Shown: positions 1-8,038 of the stretch, in pieces
How positions within the stretch are numbered: position 1 is the first letter of the stretch
Layout: the number at the start of each line of letters is the position of its first letter
From: Saccharopolyspora hordei
Lineage (GTDB): Bacteria > Actinomycetota > Actinomycetes > Mycobacteriales > Pseudonocardiaceae
Reading direction: 5' to 3'
Length of the DNA stretch: 64,000 nt
NCBI RefSeq assembly: GCF_013410345.1
Contig: NZ_JACCFJ010000001.1
Location: 2,083,001-2,147,000 of the forward strand
Translations under genes and position numbers: made by a program
Notes under the pieces: model-generated
Database searches by the model: none
Told to the model about the DNA's origin: nothing
What the model saw: the letters and a program-made list of their open reading frames with translations, nothing else

Positions 1-2
1 GC

Positions 3-806
3 AAGCAGGAGCTGACGCAGCTGGGCGAGGCCGCTCTCGAACAACTGCGTGGCCCGGTGCTGACCGAGGTGCGTCGGAAGATCGCCCGGTGGCGGGACCC
101 GCGGGCGCGGGCGATCCGGCAGCGCAGGCGGGCCAAGCGGACCGCGACGGGCGGTGCGGCGACCGCCGGTGTGTTCGGCGCCGGGGCGGTGACCTCCGCG
201 TCGGTGCCGCAGCTGTGGGCGTGGGCCGACTCGGCCGGTGTGTTCCTGCAGGACGTGACGACGTTCGGACTCGGTGGCCTCGCCGTGCTCGGCGGGGCCA
301 CCGCCGTGCGGGCCGGGGTGAAGTACCGGCGGCTCAAGCGGACACCGCTGCCGGAGGCGCCGCCGGAACCGGTCCCGCTGCCGCCGTCCAGCTCGGCCGC
401 GCGGGCACCGATGCAGCGGCTGCGCGACGCCGAGGCCACCCTGTACCGCGCGCTGGAGCAGCTGAAGGCGGTGGGCGCGGGCAGCGCCGCCGCGGACGCG
501 CGCGTGACCGCGGACAGCACGGCCGCGGAGCTGCGGCGCGGCGCGGACCGGCTGGTCGCCGTGGAGGCGGCGATCCCGCACGCCCCGGCGGCGGACAAGG
601 CCGCGTTGCGCGCGGACGTCGAGCGGCTCCGGGCGGAGCTGGACGAGGGTGTCGACGGGTACGGCGCGCTGGTGGCGGCTGCGGGTCGGGCCGTCGCGGC
701 CAGCGGGGCGCCGGAGCAGAAGCACCTGTTGCAGGACGCGACAGACCGGTTGGCCGGGTTGGCGGACGGGCTGCGGGAGCTGCTCGGACCGGAGGGGCGT
801 CGTTAG
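3..806 (+). CDS. PspM-like phage-shock/envelope-stress membrane protein (5' end missing)
   Basis: The frame is already open at the left edge of the window, so the true start lies outside; a GTG at 57 is internal to an apparently continuous reading frame. The visible 267 codons begin with a basic stretch rich in Arg, followed by two hydrophobic segments (Gly/Ala-rich, around 170-320), a proline-rich linker near 345-400 and an Ala/Arg/Glu-rich, probably coiled-coil C-terminal half. This order of basic region, two membrane segments and helical tail fits the actinobacterial PspM protein, which works with PspA in the envelope stress response. The assignment rests on this layout and on remembered resemblance; pspA itself would lie just outside the window, so it cannot be confirmed here. 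Confidence 0.5.
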   Translation, partial: KQELTQLGEAALEQLRGPVLTEVRRKIARWRDPRARAIRQRRRAKRTATGGAATAGVFGAGAVTSASVPQLWAWADSAGVFLQDVTTFGLGGLAVLGGATAVRAGVKYRRLKRTPLPEAPPEPVPLPPSSSAARAPMQRLRDAEATLYRALEQLKAVGAGSAAADARVTADSTAAELRRGADRLVAVEAAIPHAPAADKAALRADVERLRAELDEGVDGYGALVAAAGRAVAASGAPEQKHLLQDATDRLAGLADGLRELLGPEGRR

Positions 807-869
807 CCTCCCGCATCCTCCCGCGACACCGCATCACTGCAGGTAGTGGTGGTTCTCCTGGTGCGCGTC

Positions 870-897
870 TTGATTGTGCGATGCGAAATAGTAATCT
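870..897 (+). promoter_or_regulatory. Candidate sigma-70-type promoter for the NCS2 permease
   Basis: TTGATT (870-875) and TAATCT (892-897) are separated by 16 bp within an island of A+T-rich sequence that stands out from the GC-rich surroundings. The permease start is 60 bp downstream. The rest of the 150-bp gap after the PspM-like gene shows nothing else. Confidence 0.5.
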
Positions 898-957
898 TTC
901 CTCATCATCACAGGCCGTGATTTGAGACCCGCCTGATCGGGTGGTTGGGGGAACGAC

Positions 958-2235
958 GTGGCGTTGTGGACCGTGCACGGCAACGGTCGACGCCCGGTGC
1001 CCGATGCGGTCGTCGCCTCCGAGGAGCGGTTGAGCTGGCCGCTGACCATCGGCTTCGGTGCGCAGCACCTGCTGGCGATGTTCGGCACCACGACGCTGGT
1101 CCCGCTGCTCACCGGCTTCCCCGCGAGCACCACCCTGCTGCTGTCCGGCCTGGGGACCATGCTGTTCCTGCTGGTCACCCGCAACCGCGTGCCCAGCTAC
1201 CTGGGTGCTTCGGTGGCCTTCGTGGTGCCGCTGAACGCCGCGGCGAACGAGGCCGGCGCGAGCCCGGCCGCGCTGCTCGGCGGCATCGTGGTGGTCGGCG
1301 TCGTGGTGTTCAGCGTCGGCGTGGCGGTCAAGGCGCTGGGCGTGCGCCTGCTGGAGTCGGCGATGCCGCCGGTGGTGACCGGGGCGATCATCCTGATGAT
1401 CGGGTTGAGCCTCGCCCCGCAGTCGGTGTCCTCCTTCGACCAGCAGCGGGTGCCCGCCGCGCTGACCCTGGTCACGGTCGTGCTGCTGGTCGTGGTCAGC
1501 CGGGGCATGGCGGCGCGGGTCGCGGTGCTGGTCGGCGTGCTCGTCGGCTGGTGCTACGCGGCGCTGACCGGTCAGCTCGTGCCGGAGCGCCTCGCGGAGC
1601 TCGCCGACGCGCCCTGGATCGGCCTGCCACAGCTCATCGCGCCCCAGCTGCACGTCGCGGTGATGCCGTTCGTGCTGCCGCTGGTGATCGTGCTGGTCGC
1701 CGAGCACGTGGCGCACCTCAAGGCGGTGGCGGCGATGAGCGGCCGCGACCTCGACCCGCACGTGGGCGACGCGCTGATCGGCGGCGGGCTGGCGACCACG
1801 CTGTCCGGCGCGGCGGGCGGGTCGTCGTTGAGCAGCTACGCGCCCAACGTCGGGGTGATGGCGGCGACGCGGGTGTACTCCACGGCGGCGTGCATGGTCG
1901 CTGCGGTGGTCGCGGTGGTGCTGTCGTTCTCGCCGAAGCTGACGGCCCTGCTCAACACCATCCCGATGGGGGTGCTCGGCGGGGCGACGCTGGTGCTGTT
2001 CGGGATGCTGGCGCTGGTGGGCGTGCGGATCTGGCTGGACGCCCGCACGGACTTCACCGACCCGGTCAACCTGGTGGTGCTGGGCACCGCGGTGATCGCC
2101 GGGGTGGGCGACCTGACGCTGCACGTCGGCGACCTGCGGGTGACCGGCATCGTGTGGGGCTCGGTGGGCATCGTCCTGGTCTACCCGCTGCTGCGCTACA
2201 TCGCCGACGTCCGAGACGGCCGCCGCGAACCCTGA
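958..2235 (+). CDS. NCS2-family nucleobase (uracil/xanthine) permease
   Basis: A 425-residue protein made almost wholly of hydrophobic helices, the usual size for the NCS2 (UraA/XanQ) family of proton-coupled nucleobase importers. Family hallmarks are visible: the N-terminal FGAQHLLAMFG segment, PSYLGASVAF in helix 3, the AEHVAHL segment with its conserved Glu, and the helix-10 region near residues 285-305. In that last region uracil permeases usually carry a Y-x-E-N-x-G-V motif whose Glu contacts the base; here it reads YAPNVGV, with Pro at about residue 296 in the Glu position. Substrate is therefore uncertain, though uracil is the first guess. The start is GTG preceded by a GGGGGA ribosome site. 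It stands alone, with its own promoter. Confidence 0.85.
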   Translation: MALWTVHGNGRRPVPDAVVASEERLSWPLTIGFGAQHLLAMFGTTTLVPLLTGFPASTTLLLSGLGTMLFLLVTRNRVPSYLGASVAFVVPLNAAANEAGASPAALLGGIVVVGVVVFSVGVAVKALGVRLLESAMPPVVTGAIILMIGLSLAPQSVSSFDQQRVPAALTLVTVVLLVVVSRGMAARVAVLVGVLVGWCYAALTGQLVPERLAELADAPWIGLPQLIAPQLHVAVMPFVLPLVIVLVAEHVAHLKAVAAMSGRDLDPHVGDALIGGGLATTLSGAAGGSSLSSYAPNVGVMAATRVYSTAACMVAAVVAVVLSFSPKLTALLNTIPMGVLGGATLVLFGMLALVGVRIWLDARTDFTDPVNLVVLGTAVIAGVGDLTLHVGDLRVTGIVWGSVGIVLVYPLLRYIADVRDGRREP

Positions 2236-2336
2236 CGCCGCCCCCTCCGACTGACGCCGGGGCCACGCCGGACCTCCTCCGCTCGCGGTCCACGGCGCGC
2301 CTTCACTGGAGACCAGACGTCCGACTTCCCCCGGAA

Positions 2337-2373
2337 CCGCGCCCGCCCGGCGGGTGGTGGCGCTGGGGCGCGG
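2337..2373. terminator. Hairpin between convergent permease and glycosylase genes
   Basis: CCGCGCCC (2337-2344) can pair with GGGCGCGG (2366-2373), with further partial pairing inside. It lies in the 140-bp convergent gap and has no U-tract, as is common for actinomycete terminators. It almost touches the stop of the minus-strand gene. Confidence 0.4.
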
Positions 2374-2375
2374 GG

Positions 2376-3155
2376 TCAGGGTTGGCAGCGGGGGCAGTGG
2401 TAGGTGACGCGGGCTTCGACGTCCTCGCCCTGGTCGGTGCGGCGGATCCGGGTGCCGCAGCGCAGGCACGTCCGGCGGCCGTACACCCAGTGCTCGGAGC
2501 CGCGGCGCGTGCTGCCCGTCGTGGACTGCTCCGGGCGCCAGGCGTTGCGCAGCAGCAGGTCCCGGCACAACCGCACCGCGCGGGCCGCGTCCACCTCGGA
2601 CACCGGCGTCCACGGCGACCGCCCCAGCAGGAAGCACACCTCGACCCGGTACATGTTGCCGACGCCGGCCATCACCCGCTGGTCCAGCAGCGCGAGGCCG
2701 ATCTCCCGCTCCGGCTCGGCGGTGAGCCGCCGCAGCGCCTCCGCCTCGTGCTCCTCGCCCCAGTCCGGGTCGAGCAGGTCGGGACCGAGGTGGCCGACCA
2801 CCTCCGACTCCGCCGAGGTCGGCAGCCACCGCAGGTCGTGCAGGTTGAACCCGACCGCGACGCGCTGGTCCGTCGCCAGCACCGCCCGGGCCTGGTGCCC
2901 CGGGCGCCGCCACCGCGCGCCGGGGGAGTAGAGGTGCCAGGAGCCGTCCATGCGCAGGTGGTTGTGCAGGGTGTGGCCGTCGTCGAAGCGGACCAGCAGG
3001 TGCTTGCCGGCGGGCCGCACCTCCCGCACCCGGCGTCCGGCCAGGTCCAGCGCGGACAGCCGGGGGTGGCGCAGTTCGCCGCGGGTCAGCACCTGCCCGG
3101 CCAGCGCCTCGTGCAGCCGGTGGCAGGTGAGGAAGACCGTGTCGCCTTCGGGCAC
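2376..3155 (-). CDS. nei2: Fpg/Nei-family DNA glycosylase/AP lyase (Nei2-like)
   Basis: The 259-residue protein begins MPEGDTV: after removal of Met, Pro is the catalytic nucleophile and the next Glu the acid of the Fpg/Nei family, and the GDTV continuation is typical of the Nei (endonuclease VIII) branch rather than MutM. A helix-two-turn-helix region near VMAGVGNMYRVE carries the conserved Asn, and the protein ends in a four-cysteine zinc finger (CLRCG...YHCPRC). Such enzymes excise oxidised pyrimidines in base-excision repair. The start is fixed by the catalytic N-terminus. It follows the ParA-like gene by 48 bp on the same strand and could share its transcript. Confidence 0.88.
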   Translation of the reverse strand: MPEGDTVFLTCHRLHEALAGQVLTRGELRHPRLSALDLAGRRVREVRPAGKHLLVRFDDGHTLHNHLRMDGSWHLYSPGARWRRPGHQARAVLATDQRVAVGFNLHDLRWLPTSAESEVVGHLGPDLLDPDWGEEHEAEALRRLTAEPEREIGLALLDQRVMAGVGNMYRVEVCFLLGRSPWTPVSEVDAARAVRLCRDLLLRNAWRPEQSTTGSTRRGSEHWVYGRRTCLRCGTRIRRTDQGEDVEARVTYHCPRCQP

Positions 3156-3203
3156 GGTCCGATCATCCCTCGCCCGCGAGCCCGGTGCCGGGGCCGAGCC
3201 GGC

Positions 3204-4034
3204 TCAGGCCTCCTCGTCGACCAGCTCCTCGTCCTCCTCCGCGCGGCGCTGCCGTCCGGCGCGCAGCGTGCGGGCGAGGATCAGGTTGAACGCCAGCGCC
3301 ACCTCCCGCGCGCCGGGCGTGCCCCACTGGTGGATCGGCATGCACGCCCCCTGGGCCTGCTGCACGGCCAGGCGGTCGGGCAGCGCGACGGGCAGCACCA
3401 GCGGGCCGAAGATCTCGCGCAGCTCCTCGATGCGGAACTGGTGCTCGTGCGACCGCGGCCGGACCCGGTTCACGATGACGCCGAGCGGCTGGAGGTCGGG
3501 GTTGGTGGACTCCCGCTCGGCCTGCACGGCCTCGAAGGCGCGCTGCACGCCGGACACCGCGAAGATCGTCGGCTCGGTCACCAGCAGGGCGCGGTCGGCC
3601 GCGACCAGCGCCGACCGGGTCAGCCGGCCGAGCGAGGGCGGGCAGTCCAGCAGGACCAGCTGGTAGGGCAGCTCGCCCTCGGAGATCAGGCTGTCCAGTT
3701 CGGACAGCGCGGTGGTCAGCCGGGACAGGTGCTTCTCGTCGTGGTCGCCGTTGTGGCTCTCGGCGTCCTCGGAGCCGACCAGGACGTCGACCTCCTCGCC
3801 CCACGAGCTGCCGGTCACGGACTGCCGCAGCACCTCCGGGCTCGGGTCGGCGAGCACGTCGCTGAGCCCCTTGGTGGTCTGCTCAGGTTCCAGGCACGAG
3901 GTCGCGTTGCACTGCGGGTCGAGGTCGACGACCAGGGTCCGGACGCCGCGACGCATGGCGGCCGAGGCGAGACCGAGCACCACGGTCGTCTTGCCCACGC
4001 CGCCCTTGAGGCTCAGCACTGCCACGGTCTGCAC
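3204..4034 (-). CDS. ParA/MinD-type ATPase without a ParB partner
   Basis: A 276-residue ParA-family P-loop ATPase. The deviant Walker A motif KGGVGKTT sits at residues 10-17, followed by the DLDPQCNAT switch I region and the LLDCPPSLG Walker B region. There is no N-terminal helix-turn-helix and the C-terminus is acidic. The chromosomal parAB locus is usually next to the origin with parB adjacent; here there is no parB, so this is an orphan ParA-like protein of the kind that positions other cell components. Its place just upstream of the dcw cluster makes a growth or division cargo conceivable, but that is inference. It is divergent from the methyltransferase gene. Confidence 0.85.
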   Translation of the reverse strand: MQTVAVLSLKGGVGKTTVVLGLASAAMRRGVRTLVVDLDPQCNATSCLEPEQTTKGLSDVLADPSPEVLRQSVTGSSWGEEVDVLVGSEDAESHNGDHDEKHLSRLTTALSELDSLISEGELPYQLVLLDCPPSLGRLTRSALVAADRALLVTEPTIFAVSGVQRAFEAVQAERESTNPDLQPLGVIVNRVRPRSHEHQFRIEELREIFGPLVLPVALPDRLAVQQAQGACMPIHQWGTPGAREVALAFNLILARTLRAGRQRRAEEDEELVDEEA

Positions 4035-4208
4035 GCCCGTAGCCTACGGAATTCGGGGCCATCTCAGAACGCATCCCGGGACATCCATCGCTCGAGCCCC
4101 TCGCGCGCCGCACCGGCACAGCGGCACCAGCCGTCGCGCGCGGACCGCGCCGAGGTGATCGCCACGTCCGGTGAGAGGCCGTTCCGACCGGCCATTACGC
4201 TGCTAGCC

Positions 4209-4934
4209 ATGAGATCCGACGCCGTCCACCAGGTGCTGGAAGCCGAGCTCGCCGACGCCCGACGGCGGCGCGGTGGGGAACCGCCGCGCGTGCTCGACGT
4301 CGGCGGGGGCAGCGGTGTGTGGGCGGTGCCGCTGGCCTCCGCGGGCTGCGCGGTGACGGTGGTGGACCCCAGCCCGAACGCGCTGGCCACGCTCCAGCGG
4401 CGGGCGGACGACGCCGGGGCGGCCGACCGGATCACCCCGCTGCAGGGCGACACCGACGCGTTGGCGGCGCTGAGCCCGGAGGGCGGCGCGGACCTGGTGC
4501 TCGCGCACGGCCTGCTGGAGGTCGTCGACGACGTCGCCGCCGCGGTCTCCGCGCTCGTCGCGGCCACGGCGCCGGGCGGTGCGGTGTCGGTCCTGGTCGC
4601 CAACCGCTACGCGGCGGTCATCGGGCGGGCGCTGGCCGGGCGGGTCTCCGACGCGCTGCGGCTGGTCCAGGACCCCGACGGCCGGCTCGACGCCGCCTCG
4701 GACACGCTCCAGCGGCGCTTCGACGCCGAGGAGCTCGAACGCGTGCTCACCGCGGGCGGTCTCGAGGTCGAGCTGGTCCAGGGGCAGGCGGTGCTCAGCG
4801 ACCTGGTGCCCGGTTCGGTGCTGGACAACAACCCGCGGGCGGCCGAGGAGATGGCGGAGCTGGAGCGGCTCGCGGCCGTGCGGCCGCCGCTCCGCGACAT
4901 CGCCACCCGCCTGCACGCGATCGCCCGCGCCTGA
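4209..4934 (+). CDS. Class I SAM-dependent methyltransferase
   Basis: A 241-residue Rossmann-fold methyltransferase. Motif I, LDVGGGSGVWAVPLA, lies near residues 29-43 and is followed by the acidic end of strand 2 (VVDPSPNAL), the LQGDTDAL acidic loop and the LAHGLLEVV segment. No feature gives the substrate; the C-terminal part is helical and resembles small-molecule or tRNA-type methyltransferases equally. The ATG at 4209 is the first that leaves the whole fold intact. TACGCT at 4196-4201 stands about 8 bp upstream, suggesting a leaderless transcript, since there is no convincing ribosome site. Confidence 0.75.
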   Translation: MRSDAVHQVLEAELADARRRRGGEPPRVLDVGGGSGVWAVPLASAGCAVTVVDPSPNALATLQRRADDAGAADRITPLQGDTDALAALSPEGGADLVLAHGLLEVVDDVAAAVSALVAATAPGGAVSVLVANRYAAVIGRALAGRVSDALRLVQDPDGRLDAASDTLQRRFDAEELERVLTAGGLEVELVQGQAVLSDLVPGSVLDNNPRAAEEMAELERLAAVRPPLRDIATRLHAIARA

Positions 4935-5227
4935 CCACGCACCACCCGGGGTGACCGGCGCTCCACCGGGTCGGGGATGCACCCGCTCCACGATCGGGTG
5001 AAGTGGGGCTGCGGTCCTCGCAGAACGGCACGCGACCGGCGATCACTGCCCCGAGGGGATGATGTCGGAAACCTCGCACGGCGACCTGTCAGGACCGGGT
5101 AGTCCTCGCGTCGCGGGAACCGTATCCTCGGAGGTGACGCCCCCAAGCGTTCGCCGGTCCCCAACCAGGGTGAGTCGTTCATCCCGGTCTCCGGCGCCAC
5201 TGAGACCCCTGTGCCGGAGGAGGAGTC
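4935..5227. promoter_or_regulatory. Intergenic region with candidate promoter for the DUF3040 gene
   Basis: This 293-bp gap holds no convincing gene. TATCCT at 5123-5128 is a plausible -10 element, about 100 bp before the DUF3040 start. A strong ribosome site (GGAGGAGG) sits just before 5228. No other structure was recognised. Confidence 0.3.
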
Positions 5228-5644
5228 ATGCCACTCTCCGAGCACGAGCAGCGACAGCTCGAACAGATCGAGCGCGCGCTCTACGCCGAGGACCCCAAGT
5301 TCGTCTCCACCGTGCGCGGAGGACGCCTGCACCGCCCGTCCCGACGCAGGCGGATGCAAGGCATCGCCGTCTTCGCGCTGGGGTTGGCCTTGCTGGTCGT
5401 CGGTGCGGTGATCCCGGCCTTGCGTCCGGCGGAGATCCCCGTGTTGAGCGTGGTCGGCTTCCTCGTGATGTTCGGTGGAGCAGTGATGGTCCTGACCGCG
5501 CTGCGCGGCGGCGATGACATGGACCCCGCGCCGGAGGACGGCAGCGGCGGGCGGTCGCCCAAGCGGGGCCCGAACCGCAGCGCCGGACGGGGCTCCTTCA
5601 CCCAGCGCATGGAAGAGCGCTTCCGCAAGCGCTTCGAGCAGTAG
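5228..5644 (+). CDS. DUF3040 membrane protein
   Basis: A 138-residue protein starting MPLSEHEQRQLEQIER, the signature opening of actinobacterial DUF3040 proteins, which also typically have a following EDPKF element as here. Two adjacent membrane helices (about residues 45-67 and 70-92) follow, then a charged tail rich in Arg, Gly and Ser. The family is of unknown function and is regularly found near the dcw cluster in actinobacteria. The ATG is preceded at the right distance by GGAGGAG. The strong hairpin just after the stop ends the transcript. Confidence 0.85.
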   Translation: MPLSEHEQRQLEQIERALYAEDPKFVSTVRGGRLHRPSRRRRMQGIAVFALGLALLVVGAVIPALRPAEIPVLSVVGFLVMFGGAVMVLTALRGGDDMDPAPEDGSGGRSPKRGPNRSAGRGSFTQRMEERFRKRFEQ

Positions 5645-5655
5645 ACGACCTCTCT

Positions 5656-5695
5656 CGACGATCGCCGCCAGGTGGGCACCTGGCGGCGATCGTCG
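5656..5695. terminator. Bidirectional terminator after DUF3040
   Basis: A perfect 18-bp stem (5656-5673 with 5678-5695) and a four-base loop. It lies between the convergent DUF3040 and transglutaminase genes and can serve both. Confidence 0.8.
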
Positions 5696-5794
5696 TGCGC
5701 GCCCGCGGTCGCCGACAGCGTCGGTCGAGTGCGGAGCGCCTGCGCCCGGGGGCTGCCGTGCGCCGGCTGGCGCGGCGCCCGCCTGGCCGCCGGC

Positions 5795-8038
5795 CTAGCG
5801 GAACGAGGACAGGACCGAGCGCGGGAACAGGCGGGAGCGCAGGTCCAGGGGGGCGGCGCGGCGCAGGCTGTCCAGCACCCCGTGCAGCACCTCCGGCAGC
5901 GAGCCCTCCGGCTCGGTCCCCGGCGGGGCGTACCACTCGCGCTCCACCGCGGTCACCAGCTTCCGCATGGCCTTCGCCCCGGACTCGTCCAGACCGTGGT
6001 GCTCGAGCAGCCGGGTGGCGACCTGCCGGGCCGTGTCCGTCGGCGCCGGGCGCGCCCCGCGGTCCCGGAACTCGTCGAGCACCTCCCGCCAGGCCAGCCC
6101 GGCCGCGCCCGCGGCTCCGCCGGCGACCGCGCGCAACCGCTGCCGCCGCCGCACCTCCCGCACCACGCCGGGAACCGCCAGCACCACGAGCGCGACGACC
6201 AGCACGCCCAGGACCACCGGCCACGGGTCGCCCTGCTCGGTTTCGCGCGGGTCCACGGGCGCGGCACCGGTGGTGTCCTCGTCCGGGCGCTCGTGCCCCG
6301 GCGTCGGTCCCGCGGTCGACGGCGTGCTCGGCTCGTCCTGCCCGGGCACCGGGGCCGGCAGCTGGGCCGGGCTCAGCTCGTCGTCCAGGTACTGCGGCAG
6401 CGCGGTCCGGCCGTCGCCCAGCGGCGTCGGGTCGAAGGTCTGCCAGCCCCAGCCGGGGAAGTAGGCCTCCACCCAGGCGTGCGCGTCCTCCGTGGTGATC
6501 ACCCGCTCGTCGCCGTCCCGGTAGCCCGCGGTGAACCCGATGGCCACCCGGGACGGGATGCCGACGGTGCGCAGCAGCGCCGCCATGGACGAGGCGTACT
6601 GCTCGCAGAACCCGCGCTTGCCCCGGAACAGGAACTCCGTCAGGGCGTCCCCGCCGCCGCCCGGGGCGGTCCGCAGGTCGTAGCGGAACCCGTTGCTGGG
6701 GTCGGTGAAGTACCGGTTGAGCGCCACCGCCTTGTCGAAGGCGGTGGGGGAGTCCGCGGTCAGCCGCCGGGCCAGGTCGGCGACCTGCGGCGGGATGCCG
6801 GTGGTGTCGAGGTACTCCGGCGCCACCCGCAGCGGGCCGTGCGCCTCGCGCAGCTGCTCCGGGGTCGGCTTCGGCAGCACCAGCTGCTCGACGTAGGGGC
6901 GGCTCTCCTGGTTGGTCTGGGTGAACACGATCCCGGCGGCCGGGTCGTAGCGCCAGTTCACGCCCATCCCGGACAGGAAGCGCGGCACGCCGAACACCGG
7001 CAGCCACGGGTCCCGGTAGCCGACGGGCTCGACCTCGACCCGCTGGGCGTCGCCCTCGGCGATGTCGGTGCCCTCGGGCAGCGGCAGCTCGGCGTTGGCC
7101 TCGACGCCCTGCGTCAGGCCCTCCAGCTCCCACCCGCGCTCCGGGTTGAACCTCCGCAGCGTCAGCGCGCGCAGGTAGGTCGGTTCCCGCAGGCCGCGGA
7201 CGCGGAACAGCTCCACCTCCTGGCCCCGGTCGAGCTGGCCGCGCAGCGAGGTGAACGGCTGCAACCCGATCCCCTCGGTGCCGCCGAACTGCTCGGGCAC
7301 CGAGCCGGGCAGGCGCCCCTCCGTGCCGACCCCGGTGAACACCGCACCGGTGAGCAGCGCGATCACCCCGGCCGTCCCGACCACCGACGCGGTCGCGGGG
7401 CCGAACAGCGCGCGCGTCACCTGCGCGCGGTCCTCGCGGCTGCGCCACCGGCGGTGCTGGCCGCCCGTGGCCAGCACCAGGGCGAAGCCCGCGCCGCCCG
7501 CGACGAAGGTCCACCACGGCAGCATGGCGTCGGCCAGCGACGCCGGGATGGCGAACACGCACAGCAGCAGCAACCCGCTGACCGCGGGGCTGCGCAGCCC
7601 CACCACGATGAGGTCGACGACCACCACGACCACGCCCAGCCCCAGGCACACCAGGGCCTGCAGCGGCGGTTCGGCGGGCACCGGCGGGACACCGGTGCGC
7701 ACCACCTCGGCGGCACCGGTCAGCAGCCGGCCCAGCTCGCGGACCGCGGCCGGACCGGGCAGCAGGCCGAGCACCGCGCTCTCGGTGAACTGGACGGTGA
7801 GCATGACCAGCACCCCGGCCAGCTGGGCGGTGGCGGTGGCGCTCGCCGGCCAGCGCACCCGGCGCCCCAGCACCCCGATCGCCACGACGGCGGCGGTGGT
7901 GAGCAGGGCGGGGAACACCCACCGGCCGTCGGCCAGCACGCCGGCGAACGCCGTGGACGCGCACAGCACCGAGAGCGCGGCGGCCGCCGTCGCCACCAGC
8001 GAGGTGTCGACGGCCGCCGTCATCCGGTGCTCGGTCAC
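5795..8038 (-). CDS. Transglutaminase-like membrane protein (TgpA family)
   Basis: A 747-residue protein with several N-terminal membrane helices (roughly residues 10-190, the DUF3488 part), a large external domain holding a transglutaminase core, another membrane helix after a Pro/Thr-rich linker near residue 610, and a cytoplasmic helical tail. The catalytic triad of transglutaminase-like cysteine peptidases is visible: Cys478 in GFCEQYA, His520 in DAHAWVE and Asp536 in TFDPTP. The start is taken as the GTG at 8038, which overlaps the DUF58 stop by four bases; open frame continues upstream but would overlap that gene deeply. It is third in the moxR-DUF58-tgpA operon, a conserved trio in actinobacteria. 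The likely job is acting on cell-surface proteins; the substrate is unknown. Confidence 0.87.
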   Translation of the reverse strand: MTEHRMTAAVDTSLVATAAAALSVLCASTAFAGVLADGRWVFPALLTTAAVVAIGVLGRRVRWPASATATAQLAGVLVMLTVQFTESAVLGLLPGPAAVRELGRLLTGAAEVVRTGVPPVPAEPPLQALVCLGLGVVVVVVDLIVVGLRSPAVSGLLLLCVFAIPASLADAMLPWWTFVAGGAGFALVLATGGQHRRWRSREDRAQVTRALFGPATASVVGTAGVIALLTGAVFTGVGTEGRLPGSVPEQFGGTEGIGLQPFTSLRGQLDRGQEVELFRVRGLREPTYLRALTLRRFNPERGWELEGLTQGVEANAELPLPEGTDIAEGDAQRVEVEPVGYRDPWLPVFGVPRFLSGMGVNWRYDPAAGIVFTQTNQESRPYVEQLVLPKPTPEQLREAHGPLRVAPEYLDTTGIPPQVADLARRLTADSPTAFDKAVALNRYFTDPSNGFRYDLRTAPGGGGDALTEFLFRGKRGFCEQYASSMAALLRTVGIPSRVAIGFTAGYRDGDERVITTEDAHAWVEAYFPGWGWQTFDPTPLGDGRTALPQYLDDELSPAQLPAPVPGQDEPSTPSTAGPTPGHERPDEDTTGAAPVDPRETEQGDPWPVVLGVLVVALVVLAVPGVVREVRRRQRLRAVAGGAAGAAGLAWREVLDEFRDRGARPAPTDTARQVATRLLEHHGLDESGAKAMRKLVTAVEREWYAPPGTEPEGSLPEVLHGVLDSLRRAAPLDLRSRLFPRSVLSSFR

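Noticed and set aside
945-4208. Long plus-strand frame upstream of the methyltransferase
   Set aside because: It overlaps the permease, glycosylase and ParA genes, which have clear families; the composition is Arg/Gly-rich shadow coding. Only the part from 4209 is real.
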